Below, piece after piece: positions 44,412-55,163 of a stretch of DNA of 64,000 nt. The notes below the pieces were generated by a model. That model saw only the letters and a program-made list of their open reading frames with translations, was not told the DNA's origin and made no database searches. Each line of letters starts with the position of its first letter. Within the stretch, counting starts at the first letter, position 1. Both the position numbers and the translations under genes were made by a program. Source of the DNA: Mycobacterium sp. 1274761.0 (lineage in GTDB: Bacteria > Actinomycetota > Actinomycetes > Mycobacteriales > Mycobacteriaceae); contig NZ_LZMC01000073.1 in the NCBI RefSeq assembly GCF_001668615.1, positions 62,001 through 126,000 on the forward strand, read 5' to 3'.

Positions 44412-44620
44412 AGCGTGCGTGTTTGCACCCGACACCCCCCGCATTTTCGGCTCTTTGCGCACCCTCGCACGCCACGATCATGCTCGAATACCCGACGCCT
44501 CAACGGATCCGCACCACGCACGACCTTCGGCAACACGTCGCTTTGCGCACTGTGAAACGCCGTCGAGAGTGCGCGAAGTGATCACAATCAGCGGCGTGTC
44601 GGGGAACAAACACGCACGCT
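44412..44620. repeat. Long imperfect inverted repeat, ~65-base arms, intergenic
   Basis: AGCGTGCGTGTTTG (44412-44425) is mirrored by CAAACACGCACGCT (44607-44620). Pairing continues inward with gaps: CCCGACAC with GTGTCGGGG, then TTTGCGCACCCTCG near 44455 with CGAGAGTGCGCGAA near 44564. The arms enclose about 80 bases. No ORF here is convincing. It could be a strong structured RNA, a terminator complex between convergent genes, or a small non-autonomous mobile element. Confidence 0.65.
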
Positions 44621-44647
44621 CGCGGATAGAAAGGCCGGCCGCGCTCC

Positions 44648-46066
<1,419 letters not shown>

Positions 46067-46091
46067 GGGTGACTAGCGTAACGATGCGCCG

Positions 46092-46119
46092 TTGACATGC
46101 GTAATCGCGCATGTATCGT
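46092..46119 (+). promoter_or_regulatory. smtB-zur promoter with overlapping palindromic operator
   Basis: A -35 TTGACA (46092-46097) and a -10 TATCGT (46114-46119) are spaced by 16 bases. The perfect inverted repeat ACATGCG-TAATCG-CGCATGT (46095-46114) covers the spacer and both box edges. This is the expected place for SmtB to repress its own operon when zinc is low. The start codon at 46129 follows within ten bases, so the leader is minimal or absent. Confidence 0.7.
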
Positions 46120-46128
46120 GGCGACATA

Positions 46129-46458
46129 ATGAAAACGGTTTCCAACTACTCGTCGGGGCTGGCCGCGGATGACGATGACCACATCCTCGACATGGCGGGC
46201 GACCTGCTGCGCGCTCTGGCCGCCCCGGTGCGGATCGCGATCGTTCTGCAACTGCGCGAGTCGTCGCGGTGCGTCCACGAACTCGTCGACGCGCTGGCCG
46301 TGCCGCAGCCGTTGGTCAGCCAGCACCTGAGGATCCTCAAGGCCGCAGGTGTGGTGGCCGGCGAGCGCTCGGGCCGAGAGGTGCTCTACCGGCTGGTCGA
46401 TCGCCACCTCGCCGATATCGTGGTTGCCGCGGTAACGCATGCCGCGGAGGACGGATGA
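46129..46458 (+). CDS. smtB: ArsR/SmtB family zinc-responsive repressor
   Basis: This 109-residue winged-helix repressor has the helix-turn-helix CVHELVDALAVPQPLVSQHLRILKAAGVV and a wing GERSGREVLYRLVD. The C-terminal helix DRHLADIVVAAVTHAAED carries the Asp/His residues that bind Zn at the alpha-5 site in SmtB proteins. ATG 46129 is used rather than ATG 46111, which would sit inside the promoter. The stop overlaps the zur start (ATGA). In M. tuberculosis Rv2358 represses the operon unless zinc is bound. Confidence 0.93.
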   Translation: MKTVSNYSSGLAADDDDHILDMAGDLLRALAAPVRIAIVLQLRESSRCVHELVDALAVPQPLVSQHLRILKAAGVVAGERSGREVLYRLVDRHLADIVVAAVTHAAEDG

Positions 46459-46853
46459 GCGCCCCCGGCGTGCGCGCCACCCGGCAGCGCGCGGCGATCT
46501 CGGCACTGCTGGAGAACCTGGACGACTTCCGCTCCGCGCAAGAGCTGCACGACGAACTGCGCCGCCGCGGCGAGGGCATCGGCTTGACGACGGTGTACCG
46601 CACGCTGCAGTCGATGGCCGCCGCCGGACAGGTCGACACGCTGCGCACCGACACCGGTGAATCGGTATACCGGCGCTGCTCCGAGCATCACCACCACCAT
46701 TTGGTGTGCCGGGCCTGTGGTTGCACGGTCGAGGTGCAGGGCGGGCACGTGGAGAAGTGGGCCGCCGACGTCGCACGCGAGCACGGCTTCTCCGACGTCA
46801 GCCACACGATCGAGATCTTCGGCGTCTGCGGCGGCTGCTCGCCGAGCGCCTAG
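46455..46853 (+). CDS. zur: Zinc uptake regulator Zur (FurB)
   Basis: This 132-residue Fur-family repressor has the DNA-binding helix region RSAQELHDELRRRGEGIGLTTVYRTLQSMAAAGQV. The metal-binding site is SEHHHHHLVCRACG, with a second C-x-x-C near the end (GVCGGC) that forms the structural zinc site. With zinc it represses uptake systems and zinc-free ribosomal protein genes. It is coupled to smtB by a four-base overlap. Its TAG stop shares CTAG (46850-46853) with the convergent gene. Confidence 0.95.
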   Translation: MSAPGVRATRQRAAISALLENLDDFRSAQELHDELRRRGEGIGLTTVYRTLQSMAAAGQVDTLRTDTGESVYRRCSEHHHHHLVCRACGCTVEVQGGHVEKWAADVAREHGFSDVSHTIEIFGVCGGCSPSA

Positions 46854-47245
46854 ACGCCGATCAACGTCTGGCGCACGTCGGCGCCCGCGCTGAGCACCAT
46901 CATGATCAGGGTCCGCAGCGCATCGTCGGTCAGGCCAGCGGCCGGAAAGTTGTACCGCAGCGTGACATCGGCGACGCCGCCGCCGGCGACGTGCTCGGCC
47001 AGCGATACCGTGCCGAGGACGGTGTCGTGCGCCAGACCAACGACCTTGTCGCGAATCTCATTGTCGACAGCCAGGTCCCAGGCAAGAATTTGGGTCAGCG
47101 ACACCATCTCGAGGTCCTCGGCGATCGCCACCACCCGCAGCGAGGCAAACGTGTGCTCGTAATGAACGGTCAGAGCACCGTCGTCTTCCTCGTCGAAAGC
47201 CAGCACGCCGGTGAGTGTGCTGCGCAACCGTTCTCCGAGCTCCAT
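46850..47245 (-). CDS. Conserved mycobacterial hypothetical protein (Rv2360c-like)
   Basis: This 131-residue soluble protein has an alternating strand/helix pattern and no cysteines: LTGVLAFDEEDDGALTVHYEHTFASLRVVAIAEDLEMVSLTQILAWDL. Its start ATG overlaps the uppS stop in TGATG, so translation is coupled to uppS. The pairing is conserved with Rv2361c-Rv2360c in M. tuberculosis, suggesting a link to the same operon. No domain or active site is recognised. Confidence 0.85.
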   Translation of the reverse strand: MELGERLRSTLTGVLAFDEEDDGALTVHYEHTFASLRVVAIAEDLEMVSLTQILAWDLAVDNEIRDKVVGLAHDTVLGTVSLAEHVAGGGVADVTLRYNFPAAGLTDDALRTLIMMVLSAGADVRQTLIGV

Positions 47246-48147
47246 CAGGCCCGGCCGAACCTGCGATTGCGGTTCACGTACTCCTCGCACGCCGCCCACA
47301 GATCGCGGCGGTCGTAGTCGGGCCAGAGCTTGTCCTGGAAGACATATTCGGCGTAGGCGGCCTGCCACAGCAGGAAATTGCTGGCCCGCTGCTCCCCCGA
47401 CGTCCGGATGAACAGGTCGACGTCGGGAATGTCCGATCGGTGCAAGTGCTTGGCGAACGTCGCCTCGCTGATCCGGTTCGGGTTGATCTTGCCGTCCACC
47501 GCCTCCTGCGCGAGTTCCCTTGCCGCCTCAACGATTTCGGTGCGGCCGCCGTAGTTCACGCAATAGTTGATCGTGATGACATCGTTGCCGACGGTCATCT
47601 GCTCGGCGATGTCGAACTCCTTGATCACGCTGCGCCACATCCGCGGTCGCGAACCGACCCAGCGCATCCGCACGCCCATGTCGTTGAGGTTCTCGCGCCG
47701 GCGCCGCACCACCTCGCGGTTGAACCCCATCAGGAAGCGGACCTCCTCGGTGCTGCGCTTCCAATTCTCCGTCGAGAACGCGTAGACGGTCAGGTGTTTG
47801 ATGCCGATTTCGATGGCGCCGCAAGTGATGTCGATGAGCACCGCTTCGCCCATCTTGTGGCCCTCGGTGCGGTGCAGCCCCCGCTGGGTGGCCCAGCGCC
47901 CGTTGCCGTCCATGACCACCGCGACGTGATGGGGCACCTGGTCGGCCGGGATCACGGGGGCGGCGGCTTTCGAGGTGTGCTGCGGCGGACGGGCGAACCG
48001 GCCGTTGGTACGCGGCGGCAGGTCAGGGAAGACGACCGGCCAGGTGGACTTGTCCGGAAAGGTGGGATAGTCGTCAGGCGCCGGAGGCAGCTGAGGGTGG
48101 ATAGCTGTCGAGGCCCTTCTCGAGGTCCCCGGCCCCTTCCTTTTCAC
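47245..48147 (-). CDS. uppS: Decaprenyl diphosphate synthase (cis-prenyltransferase, Rv2361c-like)
   Basis: This 300-residue cis-prenyltransferase makes the C50 lipid carrier for peptidoglycan and arabinogalactan. The catalytic Asp lies in [16 protein letters not shown], and the substrate motifs [10 protein letters not shown] and [20 protein letters not shown] are complete. The N-terminal extension with [19 protein letters not shown] matches mycobacterial enzymes, supporting GTG 48147. This gives a 74-base overlap with the end of recO. Expected at the membrane-cytosol face. Confidence 0.95.
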   Translation of the reverse strand: MKRKGPGTSRRASTAIHPQLPPAPDDYPTFPDKSTWPVVFPDLPPRTNGRFARPPQHTSKAAAPVIPADQVPHHVAVVMDGNGRWATQRGLHRTEGHKMGEAVLIDITCGAIEIGIKHLTVYAFSTENWKRSTEEVRFLMGFNREVVRRRRENLNDMGVRMRWVGSRPRMWRSVIKEFDIAEQMTVGNDVITINYCVNYGGRTEIVEAARELAQEAVDGKINPNRISEATFAKHLHRSDIPDVDLFIRTSGEQRASNFLLWQAAYAEYVFQDKLWPDYDRRDLWAACEEYVNRNRRFGRA

Positions 48148-48943
48148 TACCACGGGTGACATCCTGCCCGAACAGCGCCACGCGATGCTCGGCGACCGCG
48201 CGATCAACCCGGTAGACACGCTCGACCAGCGGCAATGTCCGAAGTTGACGCTCGAGATGCCACTGCAGATGCGCCGCCACCAGCCCGCTGGCCTGGGTGC
48301 GGTGCGACTGTTGCGAGGCCTGCGCGAACTCCCAGTCGCCGTCGTAGAGCGCCGACATCAGGTCGAGGACCGCCTGCGGCGGCGTCGCCGAACCCGAAGG
48401 CCGACAGTGCACACACACGCTGCCGCCCGCCGCGATGTGAAATGCCCGGTGCGGACCCGGCGCGGCGCAGCGGGCGCACTCGGTGAGCGCAGGCGCCCAC
48501 CCGGCGATTCCCATGGCGCGCAGCAGGTAAGCGTCCAGCACGAGCTCCCACGGGCGGCTGCCGTCGGCCACCGCGCGCAACGCCCCGACCGTCAGCCGGT
48601 GCAGCGCCGGCATGGGCGCGCGCTCCTCGCCTGCCAGCCGTTCGGCGGTCTCCAAGATGGCGCATGCGCACGTGTAGCGGCCGTAGTCGCTGACGATGTC
48701 GGCGGCGAACGCATCGATTGCCTGCACCTGGGTGACGATGTCGAGATTGCGGCCGGGGTGCAGCTGGACGTCGATGTGGGCGAACGGTTCCAGCCGGGAA
48801 CCGAACTTGCTGCGAGTGCGTCGAACCCCCTTGGCCACGGCGCGCACCATCCCGTGCTCATGGGTGAGCAGGGTGACGATCCGGTCGGCCTCGCCGAGCT
48901 TGTGCTGGCGAAGCACCACCGCCCGATCGCGGTACAGGCGCAT
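48074..48943 (-). CDS. recO: DNA repair protein RecO
   Basis: This 289-residue protein anneals ssDNA and loads RecA with RecR. It has the N-terminal OB fold ([39 protein letters not shown]) and then a helical domain. The zinc finger is [10 protein letters not shown]...GSVCVHC at ~160-180. The C-terminal tail of ~30 residues is poorly conserved and overlaps the uppS start. It is divergent from amiA2. Confidence 0.93.
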   Translation of the reverse strand: MRLYRDRAVVLRQHKLGEADRIVTLLTHEHGMVRAVAKGVRRTRSKFGSRLEPFAHIDVQLHPGRNLDIVTQVQAIDAFAADIVSDYGRYTCACAILETAERLAGEERAPMPALHRLTVGALRAVADGSRPWELVLDAYLLRAMGIAGWAPALTECARCAAPGPHRAFHIAAGGSVCVHCRPSGSATPPQAVLDLMSALYDGDWEFAQASQQSHRTQASGLVAAHLQWHLERQLRTLPLVERVYRVDRAVAEHRVALFGQDVTRGSEKEGAGDLEKGLDSYPPSAASGA

Positions 48944-49007
48944 CCGCTCAGTTTCTCATCGTGTACCGACAGAGCCGGTAAGCAGCGCCGGGATATTGTC
49001 GACATCG

Positions 49008-50462
49008 ATGGCCATGTCCCCCGTGCTTCCCCCGTTCTCGGCGCCAAAATCCAGGTTTCCCACCTTGACGAGCCTGCTGTATCGGCTGGCCAGCGGCAGC
49101 GTGACCTCTGTTGAACTGGTACGGCAGTCGCTGGATGCGATCGAGGCCAGCCAGCCGACGCTCAACGCGTTTCGCGTGGTGCTGCGCAAGCAGGCGCTCG
49201 CCGACGCCGCCAGGGCCGACCGGCGACGGGCCGCCGGACAGCACGCCGCACTGCTCGGGGTGCCTATCGCCGTCAAGGACGACGTCGACGTCGCGGGTAC
49301 CCCGACCATGTTCGGCGCGGCGGGCCGGGTGCGACCGGCGGTGGCCGACGCCGAAGTCGTGCGGCGGCTCCGCACCGCGGGTGCGGTCATCGTCGGCAAG
49401 ACGAACACCTGCGAGCTCGGCCAGTGGCCGTTCACCAGCGGACCCGCGTTCGGCCACACGCGAAATCCGTGGTCGCGCAACCACACTCCCGGCGGCTCGT
49501 CCGGAGGCAGCGCGGCGGCAGTGGCCGCAGGACTGGTCACCGGCGCCATCGGATCCGATGGGGCGGGCAGCGTCCGGATCCCCGCGGCGTGGACGCATCT
49601 GGTCGGTATCAAGCCGCAGCGAGGCCGTATTTCGACATGGCCGCTGCCCGAGGCGTTCAATGGCATCACCGTCAACGGCGTGCTGGCCCGGACCGTCACC
49701 GACGCGGCCCTGCTGCTCGATGCCGCGTCAGGCAACGTCGACGGCGACCGCCACAAGCCGTCGCCCATTCAGGCGGCCGAAGCCGTCGGCCGGGCGCCCG
49801 GCCCGCTGAGGATCGCGCTGTCAACACGGTTTCCCTTCAACGTGTTCCGGCCCAAGCTCAACCCCGACATCCGCGCCGCGCTGCACACCGTCGGTGAGCA
49901 ACTCACCGAGCTCGGCCACACGATGGTCGCGGCCGACCCCGATTACACCGTCGGGATGTCGTGGAACTTCCTGTCGCGGTCCACGTCAGGCTTGCTGGAC
50001 TGGGCCGACCGCCTGGGCCACGACGTGGAGCTCGACCGCCGCACCGTCGCCAACCTTCGGATGGGCCGGCTGCTGTCGGAGAACGCGCTACGGAAGGCCC
50101 GCGCGAAGGAAGCCGCCGCACAGCGTCGCGTCGGTTACATCTTCAACCTGGTCGACGTCATCGTTGCGCCGACGACCGCCCTGCCGCCGCCTGCCCTGCA
50201 CCACTTCGACAACCGCGGCGGCTTGTCCACCGACCGGGCGATGATCCGGGCCTGCCCCGCGACGTGGCCGTGGAACCTGCTGGGCTGGCCGTCGATCAAC
50301 GTGCCCGCCGGCTTCACCTCCGAGGGATTACCGATCGGCGTGCAATTAATGGGTCCCGCTGACAGTGAGCCGCTGCTGATTTCCCTTGCCGCCGAGCTAG
50401 AGGCCGTAAACGGCTGGGTCACCAAGCAGCCTGACCCGTGGTGGACCGAATCAGCCGGCTAG
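49008..50462 (+). CDS. amiA2: Amidase signature family amidase AmiA2 (Rv2363-like)
   Basis: This 484-residue amidase, the same length as Rv2363, has the Ser-cisSer-Lys triad: Lys in GVPIAVKDDVDVAG, cis-Ser in NHTPGGSSGGSAAAVAAGL, and the nucleophile Ser in GAIGSDGAGSVRIPAAW. The C-terminal LGWPSINVPAGFTSEGLPIGVQLMG is typical. It hydrolyses carboxamides; the physiological substrate is unknown. ATG 49008 follows a TATTGT box by eight bases, compatible with a leaderless transcript; ATG 49014 is the close alternative. Confidence 0.92.
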   Translation: MAMSPVLPPFSAPKSRFPTLTSLLYRLASGSVTSVELVRQSLDAIEASQPTLNAFRVVLRKQALADAARADRRRAAGQHAALLGVPIAVKDDVDVAGTPTMFGAAGRVRPAVADAEVVRRLRTAGAVIVGKTNTCELGQWPFTSGPAFGHTRNPWSRNHTPGGSSGGSAAAVAAGLVTGAIGSDGAGSVRIPAAWTHLVGIKPQRGRISTWPLPEAFNGITVNGVLARTVTDAALLLDAASGNVDGDRHKPSPIQAAEAVGRAPGPLRIALSTRFPFNVFRPKLNPDIRAALHTVGEQLTELGHTMVAADPDYTVGMSWNFLSRSTSGLLDWADRLGHDVELDRRTVANLRMGRLLSENALRKARAKEAAAQRRVGYIFNLVDVIVAPTTALPPPALHHFDNRGGLSTDRAMIRACPATWPWNLLGWPSINVPAGFTSEGLPIGVQLMGPADSEPLLISLAAELEAVNGWVTKQPDPWWTESAG

Positions 50463-50497
50463 GCCGGAAACGGGCGATCGGCGTAAGGTGCGGCGGC

Positions 50498-50977
50498 GTG
50501 AAGGTGTGGCGCTGCGCAGCCGTGCTGTCGGTGATGACGGTGCTGGGCGGCGTCAGCATGCCGTCTGCGGTCGCCGACAACAAGCGGCTCAATGACGGGG
50601 TGGTCGCCAACGTCTACACAGTCCAGCACCAGGCCGGCTGCCGCAACGACGTGAAGATCAACCCGCAGCTGCAGTTGGCGGCGGAGTGGCACACCAACGA
50701 CGTGCTGAACAACCGCGCACTCGACGGCGACGTCGGCTCGGACGGGTCGACTCCGCAGGCGCGGGCCGCCGCGGCGGGCTATCGGGGTGCGGTCGCCGAG
50801 ACCGTCGCGATCAATCCGGCGCTGGCGGTCAACGGCGTCGAAATCATCAACCAGTGGTACTACCGGCCCGACTACCTGGCCATCATGTCGGACTGCGGCT
50901 ACACGCAGATGGGCGTCTGGTCGCAAAACAGCCTGGACCGCTCGGTCGTTGTCGCCGTGTACGGCAAGCCGGCTTAG
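50498..50977 (+). CDS. Secreted CAP/SCP-domain protein
   Basis: This 159-residue protein starts at GTG 50498 with a signal peptide (WRCAAVLSVMTVLGGVSMPSAVA). A compact CAP-like domain follows: LNDGVVANVYTVQHQAGC, LAAEWHTNDVLNNRALDGDVGSDGST, and YTQMGVWSQNSLDRSVVVAVYG. The His in AAEWHTNDV and the terminal strand fit the CAP superfamily. Mycobacterial versions are exported and of unknown function. It lies 35 bases after amiA2, and its stop overlaps the convergent era stop. Confidence 0.82.
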   Translation: MKVWRCAAVLSVMTVLGGVSMPSAVADNKRLNDGVVANVYTVQHQAGCRNDVKINPQLQLAAEWHTNDVLNNRALDGDVGSDGSTPQARAAAAGYRGAVAETVAINPALAVNGVEIINQWYYRPDYLAIMSDCGYTQMGVWSQNSLDRSVVVAVYGKPA

Positions 50978-51891
50978 AAGCCGAGGCGGCCAAGCTGTTT
51001 GGGGTCGCGCTGCCAGTTTTTCGCGATCTTGACGCGCAGGTCCAAATACACCTTGGTGCCGAGCAGCTTCTCGATCTGCGTGCGGGCGGCGGTGCCCACC
51101 TCACGCAGCCGCGCGCCCCCCTTGCCGATCACGATGCCCTTCTGGCTGTCCCGCTCGACGAAGAGGTTGGCGCGCACATCGACTAACGGGTTGAGATCGT
51201 CGCGGCCTTCGCGCGGGGTGACCTCTTCGATGACGACCGCCAGCGAGTGCGGCAGCTCGTCGCGGACCCCTTCGAGTGCGGCTTCGCGGATCAGCTCGGC
51301 CATCAGCACTTCCTCGGGCTCGTCGGTCAATTCGCCGTCGGGATAGAACGCCGGCCCCGGCGGTAGCTGATCGGCGAGCACGTCTATCAGCACGTCGACC
51401 TGTTCGCCCGTCGTCGCCGACACCGGCACGATCTCGGCTTCGCCGACCAACTCGCTGACCGCGACGAGCTGTGCGGCCACCCGGTCCCGCGGCACCTTGT
51501 CGATCTTGGTGACGATCGCCACCAGCGTGGTCTTCGGCGCGACGGTCCGGATCTGTTCGTAGATCCACCGGTCCCCCGGCCCGATCGACTCGTCGGCGGG
51601 AATGCATAAGCCGATGACATCGACCTCCGAATAGGTGTCCCGAACAAGATCATTGAGTCGTTGGCCCAGCAGAGTCCGCGGCCGGTGCAGGCCAGGGGTG
51701 TCCACGAGCACGATCTGGAAGTCGTCGCGGTGCACGATTCCACGGATGGTGTGGCGCGTGGTCTGCGGACGGTTGGACGTGATCGCCACCTTGGCGCCGA
51801 CCAGCGCGTTGGTCAGCGTCGACTTGCCCGTATTGGGCCTGCCGACGAAACAGACGAAGCCGGAACGGAACTCGCTCACGCCGGGCTTCAC
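50974..51891 (-). CDS. era: GTPase Era
   Basis: This 305-residue GTPase assembles the 30S subunit by binding the 16S rRNA 3' end. G1 is GRPNTGKSTL, G3 DTPGLHRP, and G4 TKIDK. The C-terminal KH domain contains VIGKGGARLREVGTAARTQIEKLLG. It begins at GTG 51891 in a four-base overlap with the upstream gene, the last of a coupled phoH-ybeY-CorC-CDA-era series. Confidence 0.96.
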   Translation of the reverse strand: MKPGVSEFRSGFVCFVGRPNTGKSTLTNALVGAKVAITSNRPQTTRHTIRGIVHRDDFQIVLVDTPGLHRPRTLLGQRLNDLVRDTYSEVDVIGLCIPADESIGPGDRWIYEQIRTVAPKTTLVAIVTKIDKVPRDRVAAQLVAVSELVGEAEIVPVSATTGEQVDVLIDVLADQLPPGPAFYPDGELTDEPEEVLMAELIREAALEGVRDELPHSLAVVIEEVTPREGRDDLNPLVDVRANLFVERDSQKGIVIGKGGARLREVGTAARTQIEKLLGTKVYLDLRVKIAKNWQRDPKQLGRLGF

Positions 51892-52205
51892 AAGGGCGAG
51901 CCCGACCGATCGGTGACAATGACCGCGGCGTCGGCGGACAGTTCGCGCACGGCCGCGACTCCGGGGTCGTCGTCCGATCCGCCGACGAGCACGGCCGCCT
52001 CGAGTCCGGTCGCACCGCTGGACACCGCTGCGGCCACCGCCGCCTGCAGCGCCGTCAAACTCAGCGCGTCAAGCCGCACCGGGGCGCCCGCATAGGTACG
52101 GCCGTCCTCGTCGCGCACGGCGGCGCCGCTGCCCGCTTCGGCGCGGCCCATCGCTCCGCGCGCCAGCGTTACCAGCTTGGCGTCCTCCGCGTCGAGCTCA
52201 GTCAT
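51888..52205 (-). CDS. Cytidine-deaminase-like fold protein without zinc ligands (Rv2365c-like)
   Basis: This 105-residue protein has the length and strand-helix pattern of a small cytidine deaminase ([59 protein letters not shown]). The His/Cys-Ala-Glu and Pro-Cys-x-x-Cys zinc motifs are absent. It therefore probably lacks deaminase activity. The ATG lies within the last eight bases of the CorC-like gene and the stop overlaps era, so it is tightly coupled. This arrangement is conserved in mycobacteria. Confidence 0.82.
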   Translation of the reverse strand: MTELDAEDAKLVTLARGAMGRAEAGSGAAVRDEDGRTYAGAPVRLDALSLTALQAAVAAAVSSGATGLEAAVLVGGSDDDPGVAAVRELSADAAVIVTDRSGSPL

Positions 52206-53490
52206 TGTCGCCTTCCTGCTCGGATGCGACGGGGCTGACCAGCACGGTGCCGATCCGCACCCGGCCGCGATGGTCACGGCCGCCCTCGGCCCGCAGCTGC
52301 AGCTTGTCCCAGGTGACCTCGGCGCCGGGCAGCGGAACCCGGCCGAGTTCGAGCGCCAGCAGGCCGCCGACAGTGTCGACGTCGAGGTCCTCGTCGAGCT
52401 CGATGTCGTACAGCTCACTGAGGTCCTCGATCGGCAGCCGGGCCGACACCCGGTAGCGCTTGTCCCCCAGCTCTTCCACGGGTGCGACCTCGTTGCTGTC
52501 GTACTCGTCGGCGATCTCGCCGACGATCTCCTCGAGCACATCCTCGATCGTCACCAGCCCGGCGATCGCCCCGTACTCGTCGACCAGCAGCGCCATGTGG
52601 TTGCGGTCGCGCTGCATCTCGCGCAGCAGCGCGTCCAACGGTTTGGAGTCGGGCACGAACACTGCGGGGCGCATCACCGCCGAGACTTTGGTGTCGCGTC
52701 CGCCGTTGTTCGAGTAGTAGGTGCGCTCGACAAGGTCCTTCAGGTAAACGACACCGACCACGTCATCGACGTTTTCACCGATCACCGGGATGCGGGAATG
52801 GCCGCTGCGCACCGCGAGCGACGTGGCCTGGCCCGCGGTTTTGTCGCTTTCGATCCAGACCATCTCCGTGCGGGGCACCATCACCTCACGCGCCGGGGTG
52901 TCGCCGAGCTCGAACACCGACTGGATCATCCGACGTTCGTCGTCGGCCACGACCCCGCTCTGCTGGGCGAGATCGACGACTTCGCGCAGTTCGATCTCCG
53001 AGGCGAAGGGACCGTTGCGGAAGCCGCGGCCCGGCGTCAACGCGTTGCCGATGAGCACGAGCAGACGGCTGATCGGTGTCAGCAGCACCGAAATCGCCTG
53101 CAGCGGAACGGCTGCGCCCAACGCGATCGTGTAAGCGTTCTGCCTGCCGAGCGTTCTGGGCCCGACGCCGATCACCACGAAGCTGACGACGACCATGATC
53201 GCGGCCGCTGCGACCAGACCCCAGTCCAGACCGAGATGCTCGTAGAGGTAGTCGACCAGCAAGGCCGTCGCCGTGATCTCGCATGCGATGCGCAGCAGCA
53301 CAACAAGGTTGGTGTAGCGCGGACGTTCGTTGACCACCCGGGCGAGCCGGACCGCGCCGGGCCGCTCGTCGCGCACCATCTCCTCGATGCGGGCGATCGA
53401 TACCGCGCTGATGGCCGCGTCGATGGCGGCGAACAACCCACCGAAGCAGATCAGCGCGATGGCGCCGAGCAGCGAACCCAGGCCGGTCAC
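52198..53490 (-). CDS. CNNM/CBS-domain membrane protein (HlyC/CorC family, Rv2366c-like)
   Basis: This ~430-residue protein has three to four N-terminal helices of the CNNM/DUF21 type and then a CBS pair ([67 protein letters not shown]). A C-terminal CorC/HlyC domain follows ([32 protein letters not shown]). Family members are linked to Mg2+/Co2+ efflux or homeostasis. GTG 53490 overlaps the ybeY stop in GTGA. Confidence 0.92.
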   Translation of the reverse strand: MTGLGSLLGAIALICFGGLFAAIDAAISAVSIARIEEMVRDERPGAVRLARVVNERPRYTNLVVLLRIACEITATALLVDYLYEHLGLDWGLVAAAAIMVVVSFVVIGVGPRTLGRQNAYTIALGAAVPLQAISVLLTPISRLLVLIGNALTPGRGFRNGPFASEIELREVVDLAQQSGVVADDERRMIQSVFELGDTPAREVMVPRTEMVWIESDKTAGQATSLAVRSGHSRIPVIGENVDDVVGVVYLKDLVERTYYSNNGGRDTKVSAVMRPAVFVPDSKPLDALLREMQRDRNHMALLVDEYGAIAGLVTIEDVLEEIVGEIADEYDSNEVAPVEELGDKRYRVSARLPIEDLSELYDIELDEDLDVDTVGGLLALELGRVPLPGAEVTWDKLQLRAEGGRDHRGRVRIGTVLVSPVASEQEGDND

Positions 53491-54023
53491 GGCTGGTCGA
53501 AGTACCGGGACTTGTCCAGCAGCCGCCGATCCTTCTCGGTCTGGCGGTCCTGGTGATAAGCCTCGACCTGTGCGGCCACCCACTCCTCGAGCAGTTGGCG
53601 TTGCAGCGTGAACATCTCTTTCTCTTCGTCCGGTTCGGCGTGGTCGTAGCCCAGCAGGTGCAGCACACCGTGCACCGTCAACAACGCGAGTTCCTGGCCG
53701 AGGGTGTGCCCGGCCGCTTTGGCCTGGTCAGCGGCGAACTGCGGGCACAACACGATGTCGCCGAGCATCGAAGGCCCCGGCTCGGGTGCATCGGGCCGCC
53801 CACCAGGTTCGAGCTCGTCCATCGGGAAGCTCATCACGTCGGTCGGCCCGGGCAGGTCCATCCACCGCATGTGCAGATCGGCCATCGCGGCACTGTCGAG
53901 CAGCACCATCGAAAGCTCCGCGGCAGGATGGACTTTCAGTTTCTTGATGACGAAACGGGCGACGCTGACGAGTTCTTCTTCGGAGACGTCGAGGCCGGAC
54001 TCGTTGGATACTTCGATGCTCAT
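53487..54023 (-). CDS. ybeY: Endoribonuclease / rRNA maturation factor YbeY
   Basis: This ~178-residue zinc-dependent RNase processes 16S rRNA 3' ends. The zinc motif HxxxHxxGYDH is seen as [11 protein letters not shown], and the conserved [19 protein letters not shown] precedes it. ATG 54023 is used; the upstream ATG at 54041 would add six residues overlapping phoH. It overlaps the 3' end of nothing upstream, being 14 bases after the phoH stop, and is coupled to the CBS protein downstream. Confidence 0.94.
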   Translation of the reverse strand: MSIEVSNESGLDVSEEELVSVARFVIKKLKVHPAAELSMVLLDSAAMADLHMRWMDLPGPTDVMSFPMDELEPGGRPDAPEPGPSMLGDIVLCPQFAADQAKAAGHTLGQELALLTVHGVLHLLGYDHAEPDEEKEMFTLQRQLLEEWVAAQVEAYHQDRQTEKDRRLLDKSRYFDQP

Positions 54024-54037
54024 GCCTCGGCTCTCGC

Positions 54038-55072
54038 TCAACGCCGCGGCCGATGGCCCGAGGCGCGTCGCTGCGCACGGTTCACCAATCCGGGTTCCTC
54101 GAATTTCGCATAGGCGTCGACGATTTCACCCACCAGTCGGTGGCGGACGACGTCGGCGCTGGTGAGCTCGGAGATGTGGATGTCCTCGACATCGTCGAGG
54201 ATCTGCACCGCCGCCCGCAGACCCGAGTTGGCGCCACCGGGCAGGTCGATCTGGGTAATGTCGCCCGTCACAACCATTTTCGAGCCGAAGCCGAGCCGGG
54301 TGAGGAACATCTTCATCTGCTCGCTCGTGCTGTTCTGCGCCTCGTCGAGAATGATGAATGCATCGTTCAGTGTCCGGCCACGCATGTACGCCAGCGGAGC
54401 GACCTCGATGACCCCGGCGCTCATCAGCTTCGGGATGAGCTCGGGATCCATCATGTCGTGCAGCGCGTCATACAGCGGGCGCAGGTACGGGTCGATCTTC
54501 TCGCTCAGCGTGCCGGGCAGGAAGCCAAGGCGCTCACCGGCTTCCACCGCGGGGCGGGTGAGGATGATGCGCGCCACCTGCTTGGTCTGCAGCGCGCTGA
54601 CGGCCTTCGCCATGGCCAGATACGTCTTGCCCGTACCCGCAGGCCCGATCCCGAACACGATCGTGTTCGCGTCGATCGCGTCCACGTACCGTTTCTGGTT
54701 CAGCGTCTTCGGCCGGATCGTCTTGCCGCGGCGCGACAGGATGTCGAGCGTGAGCACTTCGGCGGGTGATTCACCCTCGGTGCCGGTGAGTATCCCGACG
54801 CTGTGACGCACCACTTCGGGGGTCAGCGAGTGGCCGCTGGCCACGATCGCGATCAGTTCGGAGACCACCCGCTCGGCCAGGGCCACGTCGGCGGGTTCGC
54901 CGGAGAGGGTGATCGCGTTGCCGCGGGCATGAATGTCTGCGGCGAGGATGCGCTCAAGGGCGCGCAGGTTTTCGTCGGCGGAACCGAGCAGGCCCACGAC
55001 GAGGTCGGGCGGAACATCGATGCTGCTGCGGACCGGGGTGTCCGGCTCAGCGTTGGTCTCGCTGGGCGTCAC
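54038..55072 (-). CDS. phoH: PhoH-like P-loop ATPase (Rv2368c-like)
   Basis: This 344-residue cytoplasmic ATPase has an N-terminal KH-like region (residues ~20-90), Walker [14 protein letters not shown] and Walker [12 protein letters not shown]. Family signatures [21 protein letters not shown] and [14 protein letters not shown] are also present. PhoH proteins are RNA-linked ATPases; the ybeY-phoH pairing is highly conserved and supports an RNA-processing role. It starts at GTG 55072 and heads the five-gene coupled operon ending with era. Confidence 0.95.
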   Translation of the reverse strand: MTPSETNAEPDTPVRSSIDVPPDLVVGLLGSADENLRALERILAADIHARGNAITLSGEPADVALAERVVSELIAIVASGHSLTPEVVRHSVGILTGTEGESPAEVLTLDILSRRGKTIRPKTLNQKRYVDAIDANTIVFGIGPAGTGKTYLAMAKAVSALQTKQVARIILTRPAVEAGERLGFLPGTLSEKIDPYLRPLYDALHDMMDPELIPKLMSAGVIEVAPLAYMRGRTLNDAFIILDEAQNSTSEQMKMFLTRLGFGSKMVVTGDITQIDLPGGANSGLRAAVQILDDVEDIHISELTSADVVRHRLVGEIVDAYAKFEEPGLVNRAQRRASGHRPRR

Positions 55073-55163
55073 GTGGGGTTTTCTGCCTGCTTTCTGGGTT
55101 TTTGCCGGTTGCTGCGCCGTCGAACACCCAGTTTACCGCCGGGCACGGACCTCGACCCAATGT

